Below are positions 25,651 through 32,899 of a stretch of DNA of 43,894 nucleotides, piece after piece. How positions within the stretch are numbered: the stretch's first letter is position 1; every line of letters begins with the position of its first letter. The position numbers were made by a program, and so were the translations under genes. The notes under the pieces are model-generated. The model was given only the letters and a program-made list of their open reading frames with translations. It did no database searches and was not told where the DNA came from. Source of the DNA: CAYZUE01 sp964481825 (lineage in GTDB: Archaea > Hydrothermarchaeota > Hydrothermarchaeia > Hydrothermarchaeales > JALUUU01); contig CAYZUE010000005.1 of NCBI GenBank assembly GCA_964481825.1, forward strand, positions 1 through 43,894, given 5' to 3'.

Positions 25651-26826
25651 GTGGAATTCAGATATAAGGGCAAATTAATAATTAATCCACTAATGAGAGG
25701 TGGAATAGTTCCAAAAGAAGTCCAACATAAGCTTTTTGATGAAGGCTGGGCGGAAGTAGGTTATGACTTATGTTTTGATTGCATTGAGGGACGCAGTAGT
25801 TTAATAACTAAGCCTCCAATAAAATCACATTTAGAGCAAATTGCCAAATTTTTTGGAGGTGATGTTGCAGAGCATACATTTGGATGTAGAGCATCACAAT
25901 TTGCAGTGATGAAGGGAGTGAGTGACGTAGCAGAAGATCAAAAACGGAAAAAAATTGTAATTGCTGATCCCAATAGTCATTATTCAACAAGTATAGCTGC
26001 TGAAATGTGTGGTCTAAAAGTAGTAGAACCTCCTCATACAGGGTACCCTGAATATAGAGTAACTCCTGATGCAATTAAAGATAAAATAGCTGAGGTAGGT
26101 AAACCAGCATTGGTAGCAGTTACACATGCCGACCCTTATTTTGGGAATATCGCTCCTCTAAAAGAAATAGGAGAAATTTGTTACGATAAAGAAATCCCAT
26201 TTATGATAAACGCTGCTTACACAGGTGGTGTAATTCCTATCAATATGAAGGAATTAAAAGCTGACTTTCTAACCTTATCAGCTCATAAAAGTATGGCTTC
26301 TATTGGTCCTCTAGGATACTTGGTAACCACTTATGAATGGAATAAGGATACATTTGCCCTATCAAAGATAACCCCTGACTGGACAGGACGGGCGTTTGGA
26401 AAAAAAATCCCAAATATATTTGGATGTAGCATTGGATCCTTACCTCTGGTGAGTTCAGTTCTCTCCTTCCCAGAGGTAAAGAAAAGGGTAAAAAAATGGC
26501 CATCTTGGGAGAAGAAAATAAATACTTTTATTGATGATGTTGAAGACTTAGGCGATATCATGCTATTAGGTGAACGACCTCATGCCCATCATCTCTTACA
26601 TTTTGAGACTCCTGATTTCTGGAACATATCGAAGCATCATAAACGTAGAGGATTTTTCTTGGCTGAAGAAATGCTAAAACGTGGGATAGTTGGTCTTCAT
26701 AAAGGTTTGAGTAAGCACGTAAAACTCAGTATTTATGGATTAAAAGATAAGGAAATTAAACAAGTACTAGATGCTCTAAGTGAGATTTCTAATATGAAGA
26801 CTGCAATAAAAAAAAAAATGAGTTAA
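25651..26826 (+). CDS. pscS: O-phosphoseryl-tRNA:cysteinyl-tRNA synthase (SepCysS)
   Basis: This PLP enzyme converts Sep-tRNA(Cys) to Cys-tRNA(Cys) with a sulfur donor, the archaeal tRNA-dependent cysteine route. It has 391 residues. The three cysteines known to be essential in the family are present: Cys41 and Cys44 (YDLCFDCIEG) and Cys259 (IFGCSIGS). The PLP lysine is Lys213 in LSAHKSMASIGPLGY. HTFGCRASQFAVMKG and the RGGIVP start region are also conserved. The start is GTG at 25651. Its partner SepRS and the SepCysE adaptor are not in the window. Its presence indicates a methanogen-like or related archaeal lineage. Confidence 0.95.
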   Translation: MEFRYKGKLIINPLMRGGIVPKEVQHKLFDEGWAEVGYDLCFDCIEGRSSLITKPPIKSHLEQIAKFFGGDVAEHTFGCRASQFAVMKGVSDVAEDQKRKKIVIADPNSHYSTSIAAEMCGLKVVEPPHTGYPEYRVTPDAIKDKIAEVGKPALVAVTHADPYFGNIAPLKEIGEICYDKEIPFMINAAYTGGVIPINMKELKADFLTLSAHKSMASIGPLGYLVTTYEWNKDTFALSKITPDWTGRAFGKKIPNIFGCSIGSLPLVSSVLSFPEVKKRVKKWPSWEKKINTFIDDVEDLGDIMLLGERPHAHHLLHFETPDFWNISKHHKRRGFFLAEEMLKRGIVGLHKGLSKHVKLSIYGLKDKEIKQVLDALSEISNMKTAIKKKMS

Positions 26827-26921
26827 ATAAGAAGATTAAATAAAATACTTAAAGTTCTAAGACAGAAAAAAAACTGGTTATATAATTCAAGCCTAGATTA
26901 TTATCTCACGAGCCTTTGATA

Positions 26922-26959
26922 TTTTTTTTAAATCATTGATAAATTAATAAAAAAAAAAA
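26922..26959. terminator. Opposed T-tracts between SepCysS and DUF169 genes
   Basis: Eight Ts on the plus strand (26922-26929) lie about 95 bases after the SepCysS stop. Eleven Ts on the minus strand (26949-26959) lie 2 bases after the DUF169 stop. Both fit archaeal U-tract termination for the two convergent transcripts. Confidence 0.5.
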
Positions 26960-26961
26960 GA

Positions 26962-27876
26962 TTAATTTGAAACACTAATCTTCTCAACAATATCTTCAAT
27001 GGCCTCTGTTAATCCTTTACCAGTGTAAATATCAATAGTTTCTCCAACGGTAAAAGTTATAGTAACATCCGTCCATTTTCCCCGCTTCTTAACAGTTAGA
27101 GGGCCCTTAACTTTCACTTCTCCCTTTATTGGTAAATGGATAGTAACAAATTTTACTTTCCCTTTGAAATCTTTATTGAGATAAATTCGAACACTTTTAC
27201 CGTTAACTTGACCAAAGAAGTAATCGATACCCTTATCAAATCCCAATTTTTCAAAGCTCTTTACAATGTAAGGAGAAATATCACTTGTTTTACAACCGCA
27301 AAGAGCGGAGCAGGTTTTAGAGATTCCCTCTATCTTTAAAGCAAGATCTTTAAATACTTCTAGGGGAGCTCCAAGAACAAGCTCTGAATCCTTATATCCT
27401 CCAAAGGTCCGGGCCCCTCCACAGAGAAAAGTAATATTAGGTTTATCATCCATAAGAGGCTTAGCAGTACCCTCACCACAAACAGCCATACTTCCAGAGA
27501 ATTCTGCTTTAACACCATCCAATAGTGAAGATACCTCCATTATCTGCCTTGGATTAAGAATGGCAAGTACAATATCAGGATTTTTAAGCTCATCCAAAGG
27601 GGCTATTTTGACTACTTTAGTTTGGGCAGGATTAATACGTGGTTGAATATCAACAAATTGGGGAGCCTCATATCCTAAAGTTATTACAGCATTTGGGCAG
27701 GAATAATCTTCTACCTCAACTTCAAAAGAATTACAGTCTGCTGCATGCCGTACCATCTCACAAAATCGCATCCGCCGTGATGGTTTTTTAGATGCAGATG
27801 CATTACCCTCAGTAATTATTTTAACTCCAACTAGGTTGTACCTAGTCCCAAGATGAGCACGAATTTCTTTATCCAT
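26962..27876 (-). CDS. DUF169 protein, last gene of the sulfur-carrier operon
   Basis: This is a 304-residue soluble protein. RFCEMVRHAADCNSFEVEVEDY followed by SCPNAVITLGYE (cited in part) is the hallmark DUF169 cysteine block, and KTCSALCGCKTSD adds a second cysteine cluster; together they suggest metal or Fe-S binding. The C-terminal 90 residues form a beta-rich module. DUF169 proteins have no settled function. It follows the TusA-like gene by 12 bases, in the operon thrC-moaD-ykgJ-moeB-tusA-DUF169, so a role in sulfur transfer or cofactor handling is plausible (inference). Confidence 0.8.
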   Translation of the reverse strand: MDKEIRAHLGTRYNLVGVKIITEGNASASKKPSRRMRFCEMVRHAADCNSFEVEVEDYSCPNAVITLGYEAPQFVDIQPRINPAQTKVVKIAPLDELKNPDIVLAILNPRQIMEVSSLLDGVKAEFSGSMAVCGEGTAKPLMDDKPNITFLCGGARTFGGYKDSELVLGAPLEVFKDLALKIEGISKTCSALCGCKTSDISPYIVKSFEKLGFDKGIDYFFGQVNGKSVRIYLNKDFKGKVKFVTIHLPIKGEVKVKGPLTVKKRGKWTDVTITFTVGETIDIYTGKGLTEAIEDIVEKISVSN

Positions 27877-27888
27877 TTAAACCCCATT

Positions 27889-28143
27889 TTAATCCCCCTT
27901 TGAGGGAGCCTCTATCAACAATTCGTATGTATTTCCCTCAACATTTTTAACATCTAAAATTCTATACGCCCATTTTTCTGACTTAATGCTAGTTGATATA
28001 TTTTCAACTGCTGGAGGATAATCTAATATCACCTTTAGTACTCCCCCATCACCTAAAGAAAGCTCTTCAAGTTTAATTTTAGTGTAGAGAAATGTGTTTG
28101 GGCATTTCTCTCCACGAATATCTAAAATCTCAGCAATTTGCAT
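27889..28143 (-). CDS. TusA/SirA-like sulfur carrier protein
   Basis: This 84-residue protein has the TusA fold pattern. EILDIRGEKCPNTFLYTKIKL holds Cys14, which would carry a persulfide, in a CPNTF variant of the usual CPxP motif; the beta strands VLKVILDYPPAVENI follow (motif cited in part). Such proteins ferry sulfur from desulfurases or rhodaneses to acceptors. It starts immediately after the E1-like gene (28144) and precedes DUF169. In this operon it probably supplies sulfur to the adenylated C-terminus of the GG carrier at 29441 (inference). Confidence 0.88.
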   Translation of the reverse strand: MQIAEILDIRGEKCPNTFLYTKIKLEELSLGDGGVLKVILDYPPAVENISTSIKSEKWAYRILDVKNVEGNTYELLIEAPSKGD

Positions 28144-28962
28144 TTATTCATCACCTTTAACTTTAGGTTCAACTGAAATTTCACACACTTCATCAACTGG
28201 TTTGGGAACAAAAGTACTACCACAAGCCGTACAATCCTCACGTCTAACTATTTTGACTTTATAAAAATCCATAGTATCTGCATTTACGATGAGAAGTCTA
28301 TTTAATAATCCTATTTTGTGTCCTACTATATACCTAACTGTTTCCATTGCTTGAATAGAGCCTATAAGACCCGTCATCGATCCAATTACACCTGCCTCTC
28401 TGCATGTTGGTACCAATCCCTGAGGGGGGGCTTCTGGAAAAATACATCTAAAGCATGCCGTTTTTTCAGGAATAATGCTTGTAGCTCTACCTTCATACAT
28501 TAAGACCGCCCCATGAAAAACAGGTATTTTATTTACCATACAAGCATCATTCACCGCATATCGAACAGAGAAATTATCGGTTCCATCGACAACGGCATCA
28601 TAACCTTTTAAAATCTTAAAAGCATTATCATACGTAATCTTTTTATTTATACCATTAATTTCAACAGTAGGGTTTAAATTTCTAAGAACCTGAGCAGCTC
28701 TTTCCGCCTTAGCATTTCCAATGTCTTCAGGACTATATAGGAACTGTCTATTAAGATTTGTAAGGTCTACTGAATCCATATCAATTATATCAATTTTACC
28801 AACACCTGCTAAGGTTAGATAGGTTGCGGTAGGACATCCTAGACCCCCAGCACCGGTGATTGCAATTTTAGCTTCTTTCAGTTTCTGCTGCTCCACAGTG
28901 CCAAAATCTGGCAAAACGAGTTGTCTGCTATATCGTTTTATCTCCTCTAAATCCATGGTCAT
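28144..28962 (-). CDS. MoeB/ThiF/HesA-type E1 adenylyltransferase
   Basis: This enzyme adenylates the C-terminal glycine of a ubiquitin-like sulfur carrier. It has 272 residues. YSRQLVLPDFGTVEQQKL is followed by the nucleotide loop ITGAGGLGCPTATYL, then MDSVDLTNLNRQFLY, DGTDNFSVRYAVN, zinc pairs CFRC and CTAC, and PTCREAGVIGS, where MoeB/ThiF enzymes hold the Cys region. It has no C-terminal rhodanese domain; the adjacent TusA-like protein may replace it. GGAG precedes the ATG by about 11 bases. Its substrate is most likely the GG-ended protein two genes upstream. Confidence 0.93.
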   Translation of the reverse strand: MTMDLEEIKRYSRQLVLPDFGTVEQQKLKEAKIAITGAGGLGCPTATYLTLAGVGKIDIIDMDSVDLTNLNRQFLYSPEDIGNAKAERAAQVLRNLNPTVEINGINKKITYDNAFKILKGYDAVVDGTDNFSVRYAVNDACMVNKIPVFHGAVLMYEGRATSIIPEKTACFRCIFPEAPPQGLVPTCREAGVIGSMTGLIGSIQAMETVRYIVGHKIGLLNRLLIVNADTMDFYKVKIVRREDCTACGSTFVPKPVDEVCEISVEPKVKGDE

Positions 28963-29439
28963 TTATAAGAACTCCTTCGAACCTAGCTTTTTTTCCTTTA
29001 AAAAATCTTTAATTTCTTTAACAAACTGATTACCTAATTCTTCGATAGAAGCCTCAAATTTTTCATCTTTATTTGATCCCTTACCAAAACCGGGACACTC
29101 TTTAATAGCCTTTACTTTTAACACAATTTCATCTGCATAGATAATACCATCAAACTTAAATGGAAACATTCGACAAAATAAAGGCTTAACTCCTAGTTTA
29201 TGAATTTTGCATGAACTATCTTCTCTAAGAAAGAAACAACTATTGTTTATACTCTTAAGTCTGAAAAGCCCTTTATCGTCATTAAGATCTGCAAATTCCT
29301 CAGGATTTAACCCCGTAGAATTTGCAATCCGCCTAATATCTCCTGCTGTAACCTCTCGCTTACTAGAACAGCACGCAGCTTTACATTCCTTGAAAACACA
29401 TTTCCATTTTCCTAAAGGCTCACTATAGATTAGTACCAT
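28963..29439 (-). CDS. YkgJ-type cysteine cluster protein
   Basis: This 158-residue protein belongs to the YkgJ zinc/iron-chelating family. WKCVFKECKAACCSSK, NSCFFLREDSSCKIH and KPLFCRMFP are the conserved cysteine blocks. Such proteins are thought to hold an Fe-S cluster or zinc, and their function is unsettled. The ATG at 29439 has GGAGGATAAC directly upstream; a GTG at 29451 is part of that site. It lies 1 base after the carrier gene and directly before the E1 gene, so it is probably co-translated with the sulfur relay. Confidence 0.85.
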   Translation of the reverse strand: MVLIYSEPLGKWKCVFKECKAACCSSKREVTAGDIRRIANSTGLNPEEFADLNDDKGLFRLKSINNSCFFLREDSSCKIHKLGVKPLFCRMFPFKFDGIIYADEIVLKVKAIKECPGFGKGSNKDEKFEASIEELGNQFVKEIKDFLKEKKLGSKEFL

Positions 29440-29440
29440 G

Positions 29441-29710
29441 TTATCCTCCACTTACAGCTGGTAAAATTGAAATGGTATCATCCTGTCCAACATTTGTGGT
29501 CAATTCATCTCCAAGTCTAACATCCTCGTTATTGACATAAATATTAATAAATCTCTTTATTTTTCCATTTTCCAGAATCTTATCTTTAAAACCAGGACCT
29601 TTAACATCAATGTTATGAATTACTTCATCCAGGGTGGATCCTTCAACTTTTAACTCTGGTTTTCCATTACTGAATTTTCTTAATGGTGTTGCAAGTCTCA
29701 CTATTGCCAT
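29441..29710 (-). CDS. MoaD/ThiS-like ubiquitin-fold sulfur carrier ending in Gly-Gly
   Basis: This 89-residue beta-grasp protein starts AIVRLATPLRKFSNGKPELKV, continues with the ThiS/MoaD strand-helix order, and ends DDTISILPAVSGG, a C-terminal di-glycine that an E1 can adenylate and convert to thiocarboxylate. GGAGG precedes the ATG, which overlaps the thrC stop by one base. Proteins of this type serve molybdopterin or thiamine synthesis, tRNA thiolation, protein tagging (SAMP), or amino-acid sulfuration (CysO, HcyS). No molybdopterin or thiamine gene is near; the thrC neighbour favours the last role (inference). Confidence 0.92.
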   Translation of the reverse strand: MAIVRLATPLRKFSNGKPELKVEGSTLDEVIHNIDVKGPGFKDKILENGKIKRFINIYVNNEDVRLGDELTTNVGQDDTISILPAVSGG

Positions 29711-30963
29711 TAAATCGCCTCCTTTTTAATTTTTTTATTTGCAAATTTAGTATCTAAAATATTGTTGAACTCTTTAAGATCTGGATTTATCCTTATGCTA
29801 TCAGGGATGTAATTGGATAAAACATCCTGAGTCTTAAGCCCATTACCCGTGATATAAACAACCGTCTTTTCATCCTTATCTATTTCTCCTCTTTCTACGA
29901 GTTTTTTAAGAGTGGAAATTACAACCCCCCCTGCAGTTTCAGTAAATATTCCTTCAGTTTTCGCTAGTAGTTTAATCCCCTCAATAATATCATTGTCACT
30001 TCCAGCTGCTGCAGTACCGTTCGAATCTTTTAGAACCCTCAACGCATAGTACCCATCTGCAGGATTTCCGATAGCTAAACTCTTTTCAATTGTATTAGGC
30101 TTAACAGATTTTATGTCGCTATCAGACTCATATGCAGTTACTATGGGGGAACATCCCTCTGATTGAGATGCTGTTATCTTTGTTTGTACTTCATCGACCA
30201 AATCAAGATCAAGAAATTCATGGTAACCTTTCCATATCTTGGTTAAAAGAGAACCTGATCCAACAGGTATTATTGCTCTATCTGGAGTTTCCCAACCTAA
30301 CTGCTCTATTACTTCATATCCTAAAGTCTTAGAACCTTCTGAGTAATAAGGTCTTAGATTAATATTGACGAAGGCCCAATTGTAATATCCTGCTGCCTCA
30401 GTACATAATCTATTAACATCATCATAATTGCCATCTACACTTATTAGATTAGGTCCATAAGCTAGAGTCTGAATTACCTTTCCCATGTTCAAATCTGAAG
30501 GAATAAATATGTAGCAATTGAGTTTTCCCTTAGCAGCATGAGCTGCAACTGAGTTAGCTAGATTACCTGTTGAAGCACAAGCTAGGGTATCAAATCCAAA
30601 TTCTAAAGCTTTTGAGACAGAAACAGCAACCACGCGATCTTTGAATGAGAAGGTAGGATTTACTGAATCGTTTTTTATGTATAAATCTTTTAATCCAAGT
30701 TTATTTGCAAGATTGTCAGCTTTATGAAGTGGAGTAAATCCTGGATGTAAATCAACAATTTTATCTCCTACAGGTAGAAGTTCTTTATATCTCCATAGAG
30801 ATTTCGGACCATTCTCGATATCTCTTTTGGTTACATTTTCTCTAATTTGTTCAAAGTCATATTCGACTTCCAAAGGACCAAAACATTCCTCGCATATACT
30901 AATTGGCTGAATCTCGTATTTATCCCCACAGTTTCTACATTTTAAACAAGTAACGTTAGTCAC
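29710..30963 (-). CDS. thrC: Threonine synthase family PLP enzyme
   Basis: This 417-residue fold-type II PLP enzyme normally turns O-phosphohomoserine into threonine. An N-terminal zinc ribbon (Cys6, 9, 12, 24, 27) is followed by GFTPLHKADNLA, the PLP lysine Lys108 in TFSFKDRVVAVSVSKA, CASTGNLANSVAAHAA and the C-terminal VYITGNGLKTQD. The start is GTG at 30963, with GAGGAA about 9 bases upstream. It heads an operon with a GG carrier, an E1 and a TusA-like protein. A sulfur-transferring activity (on O-phosphohomoserine or O-phosphoserine) instead of, or besides, threonine synthesis is possible. Cysteate synthase, a paralogue, is another alternative. Confidence 0.9.
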   Translation of the reverse strand: MTNVTCLKCRNCGDKYEIQPISICEECFGPLEVEYDFEQIRENVTKRDIENGPKSLWRYKELLPVGDKIVDLHPGFTPLHKADNLANKLGLKDLYIKNDSVNPTFSFKDRVVAVSVSKALEFGFDTLACASTGNLANSVAAHAAKGKLNCYIFIPSDLNMGKVIQTLAYGPNLISVDGNYDDVNRLCTEAAGYYNWAFVNINLRPYYSEGSKTLGYEVIEQLGWETPDRAIIPVGSGSLLTKIWKGYHEFLDLDLVDEVQTKITASQSEGCSPIVTAYESDSDIKSVKPNTIEKSLAIGNPADGYYALRVLKDSNGTAAAGSDNDIIEGIKLLAKTEGIFTETAGGVVISTLKKLVERGEIDKDEKTVVYITGNGLKTQDVLSNYIPDSIRINPDLKEFNNILDTKFANKKIKKEAI

Positions 30964-31298
30964 AACATATTCCTCGATTGAGTAGATATAGGCTCACTCA
31001 GCCTTGAAGTATTATTCATGATATATATATTTATTGGTCATTATTATTACTCATAATAATAATAATTCCCTTTGAAAAGTTATTTTATTCCATACCATCT
31101 ATATTTTAATAACTGTAGCAGTGCTGTGAAGATTGACAATAGGGTAAGGTAAGAGTTGCCCCAGATATGATACATTATAGATATCGTATCATTCAAAACT
31201 CTACAAATTAGTACCTCCCTAGGTAGCATGAATTTATAGATTCTGAGTTTATATGCCTAAATAATAATATAAACTGAATTGACAAATAAATTTAAAAT
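30964..31298. other. 335-base intergenic region between thrC and HPP genes
   Basis: This gap holds two outward promoters and no convincing gene. An interrupted palindrome AGGCT-CACTC-AGCCT is at 30990-31004 in the thrC leader; TATA-like runs near 31020-31035 would serve thrC. ATGATAC and its inverse GTATCAT stand 12 bases apart at 31167-31192. AATATAAA at 31266-31273 is centred 29 bases before the HPP ATG, fitting a leaderless start. The middle also has an AT-rich trinucleotide stretch (TAA/TTA repeats, about 31040-31068). Confidence 0.45.
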
Positions 31299-31772
31299 AT
31301 GATATTTGATAAAAAATTCAAAGATAACTACATAAGTTATATTCTCCAGAGTGCATTAGCTGGTTTAACCATAGTAGTGGTAATGTTATTCTTAAATATC
31401 ACAAATCAGTCAGTCATTATCGCTGCCTTAGGAGCAACAGCGTTTATAGTATTTGCTATGCCAAATAGCAATACAGCAAAATTTAGGAATGTAGTTGGAG
31501 GACACTTTATTGGAATTCTTTCAGGATTTATATTTTTCTCGTTGCCAACGATAGAGATAATCCAGAGTTCATATATTCATGCCTTTGCAGTATCTCTGGC
31601 TGTTTTACTCATGGTAGTTACCGATACTGAACATCCCCCCGCAGCCGCCACTGCATTAGGAATATCTACCGCAGGTTTCTCCTATAACCTAGGGCTTTTC
31701 ACCTTAATAAGTGCTTTAATATTAGCCACGACCCATTTTGTCTTAAAGCCATGGTTGAAAGATCTAGTATAA
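31299..31772 (+). CDS. HPP-family membrane protein
   Basis: This 157-residue integral membrane protein has four to five hydrophobic segments. It has the family motif TDTEHPPAAATALG (His-Pro-Pro), with AALGATAFIVFAMPNSNTAK before it. HPP proteins occur in bacteria, archaea and plastids, where some have been linked to nitrite transport; the substrate here cannot be told. The promoter looks leaderless. It converges with larE, 14 bases apart. Confidence 0.88.
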   Translation: MIFDKKFKDNYISYILQSALAGLTIVVVMLFLNITNQSVIIAALGATAFIVFAMPNSNTAKFRNVVGGHFIGILSGFIFFSLPTIEIIQSSYIHAFAVSLAVLLMVVTDTEHPPAAATALGISTAGFSYNLGLFTLISALILATTHFVLKPWLKDLV

Positions 31773-31786
31773 TCAATTTAAGATAT

Positions 31787-32575
31787 TTAGAGTACCTCAT
31801 CCATGCTACCACTTCTATAACCCTCCAGATCAAGAGTTACATAACTGAAACCAACATCTTTTAGATAATCCGTGATCTTACGCCGATTTTTTAAAGTTTT
31901 AGACAAATCATGTTCCCTCAATTCTATTCTAGCAATGCCTCCATGAAATCTAACTCTAAATTCTTTAAAACCCAATAGTCTAAGAAAATTCTCTGCTTTT
32001 TCAATTTTATCAAGTTTATCAACAGTTATTGTCTCACCATAGGGTATCCTCGATGCCAGACATGCCATAGCAGGTTTGTCTGCAACCGAAAGATCTAACT
32101 CCTTGGCTATATTTCTTACGTCATTTTTTCCAAATTGAAGTTCTAATAAAGGGCTTTTAACCCCATTCTCTTTCATTGCAAGCATTCCAGGACGATGAGC
32201 CTTTAAATCATCATGATTTGATCCATCAACAATAACTTGAATACCTTTCTGTTTAGCGATTTCATTTAAACCTGAAATCAGCGTATTTCTACAATAATAA
32301 CAACGATTAACTGGATTTTCAGCAAAATTTGGATTTTCAAACTCGTTTTCTTTAAAAATAATGTGCTCAATTCCAATTTCTTTTGCAATTTTTTTTGCAT
32401 TATAAAGTTCGTTTTCAGATAAAGTGGCTGAATTAGCAGTGGCTGCTATTGCTTTTTTTCCTAGTGCCAATAAAGCAGCTTTTGCTATAACAGAACTATC
32501 TACTCCGCCTGAAAATGCGACTAATACACTACCCTTATATCTAAACCAGTCAACCAAATTATTTAATGGATTCAT
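31787..32575 (-). CDS. larE: LarE-type ATP-dependent sulfur transferase
   Basis: LarE inserts sulfur into the nickel-pincer nucleotide precursor of lactate racemase. This 262-residue PP-loop protein has VLVAFSGGVDSSV, DGSNHDDLKAHRPG and PAMACLASRIPYGE. Three cysteines, Cys92 and Cys95 (NRCYYCRN) and Cys172, match the form of LarE that holds a [4Fe-4S] cluster and can act catalytically, instead of the sacrificial single-cysteine form. larA, larB and larC are not in the window, so another thiolation target is possible. Confidence 0.9.
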   Translation of the reverse strand: MNPLNNLVDWFRYKGSVLVAFSGGVDSSVIAKAALLALGKKAIAATANSATLSENELYNAKKIAKEIGIEHIIFKENEFENPNFAENPVNRCYYCRNTLISGLNEIAKQKGIQVIVDGSNHDDLKAHRPGMLAMKENGVKSPLLELQFGKNDVRNIAKELDLSVADKPAMACLASRIPYGETITVDKLDKIEKAENFLRLLGFKEFRVRFHGGIARIELREHDLSKTLKNRRKITDYLKDVGFSYVTLDLEGYRSGSMDEVL

Positions 32576-32648
32576 TAAGTAAAAAGATTAAATCTAAACT
32601 ATAAGATATTTATTACAGTAAAATAGAGAATAATTAATTGGTGTAAAG

Positions 32649-32897
32649 ATGATTGAATGGAGGGTGCTTGCTAATTTTTTTTTCTGGTTAATTATATCCT
32701 TGGTAATAATAAACTATATTTTATCTGCCTACAATTCAGGGCATATTCTTATGCTCTACAGAGAAGATATGAATAACTATGCATTGTTTAGCCTTGCTTC
32801 TATCATCGCATTGGGATTCACCCTTGGCATGTTATCTGAGAAAATAACTGCATTATTGGGTCTTGAAATAGAAAAGATTGAGCACTTTGAGCGATAA
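32649..32897 (+). CDS. Small two-TM membrane protein next to TSUP exporter
   Basis: This 82-residue protein has two hydrophobic helices (about 8-27 and 43-63) separated by a short charged loop (LYREDMNNY) and an acidic C-terminal tail (LEIEKIEHFER). No family is recognised. GGTGTAAAG precedes the ATG. It ends 2 bases before the TSUP gene, so it is probably an accessory subunit of that carrier or co-regulated with it (inference). Confidence 0.65.
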   Translation: MIEWRVLANFFFWLIISLVIINYILSAYNSGHILMLYREDMNNYALFSLASIIALGFTLGMLSEKITALLGLEIEKIEHFER

Positions 32898-32899
32898 AA

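Noticed and set aside
31040..31068. TAA/TTA trinucleotide run as a functional repeat
   Set aside because: Short and imperfect in an AT-rich promoter region; probably compositional.
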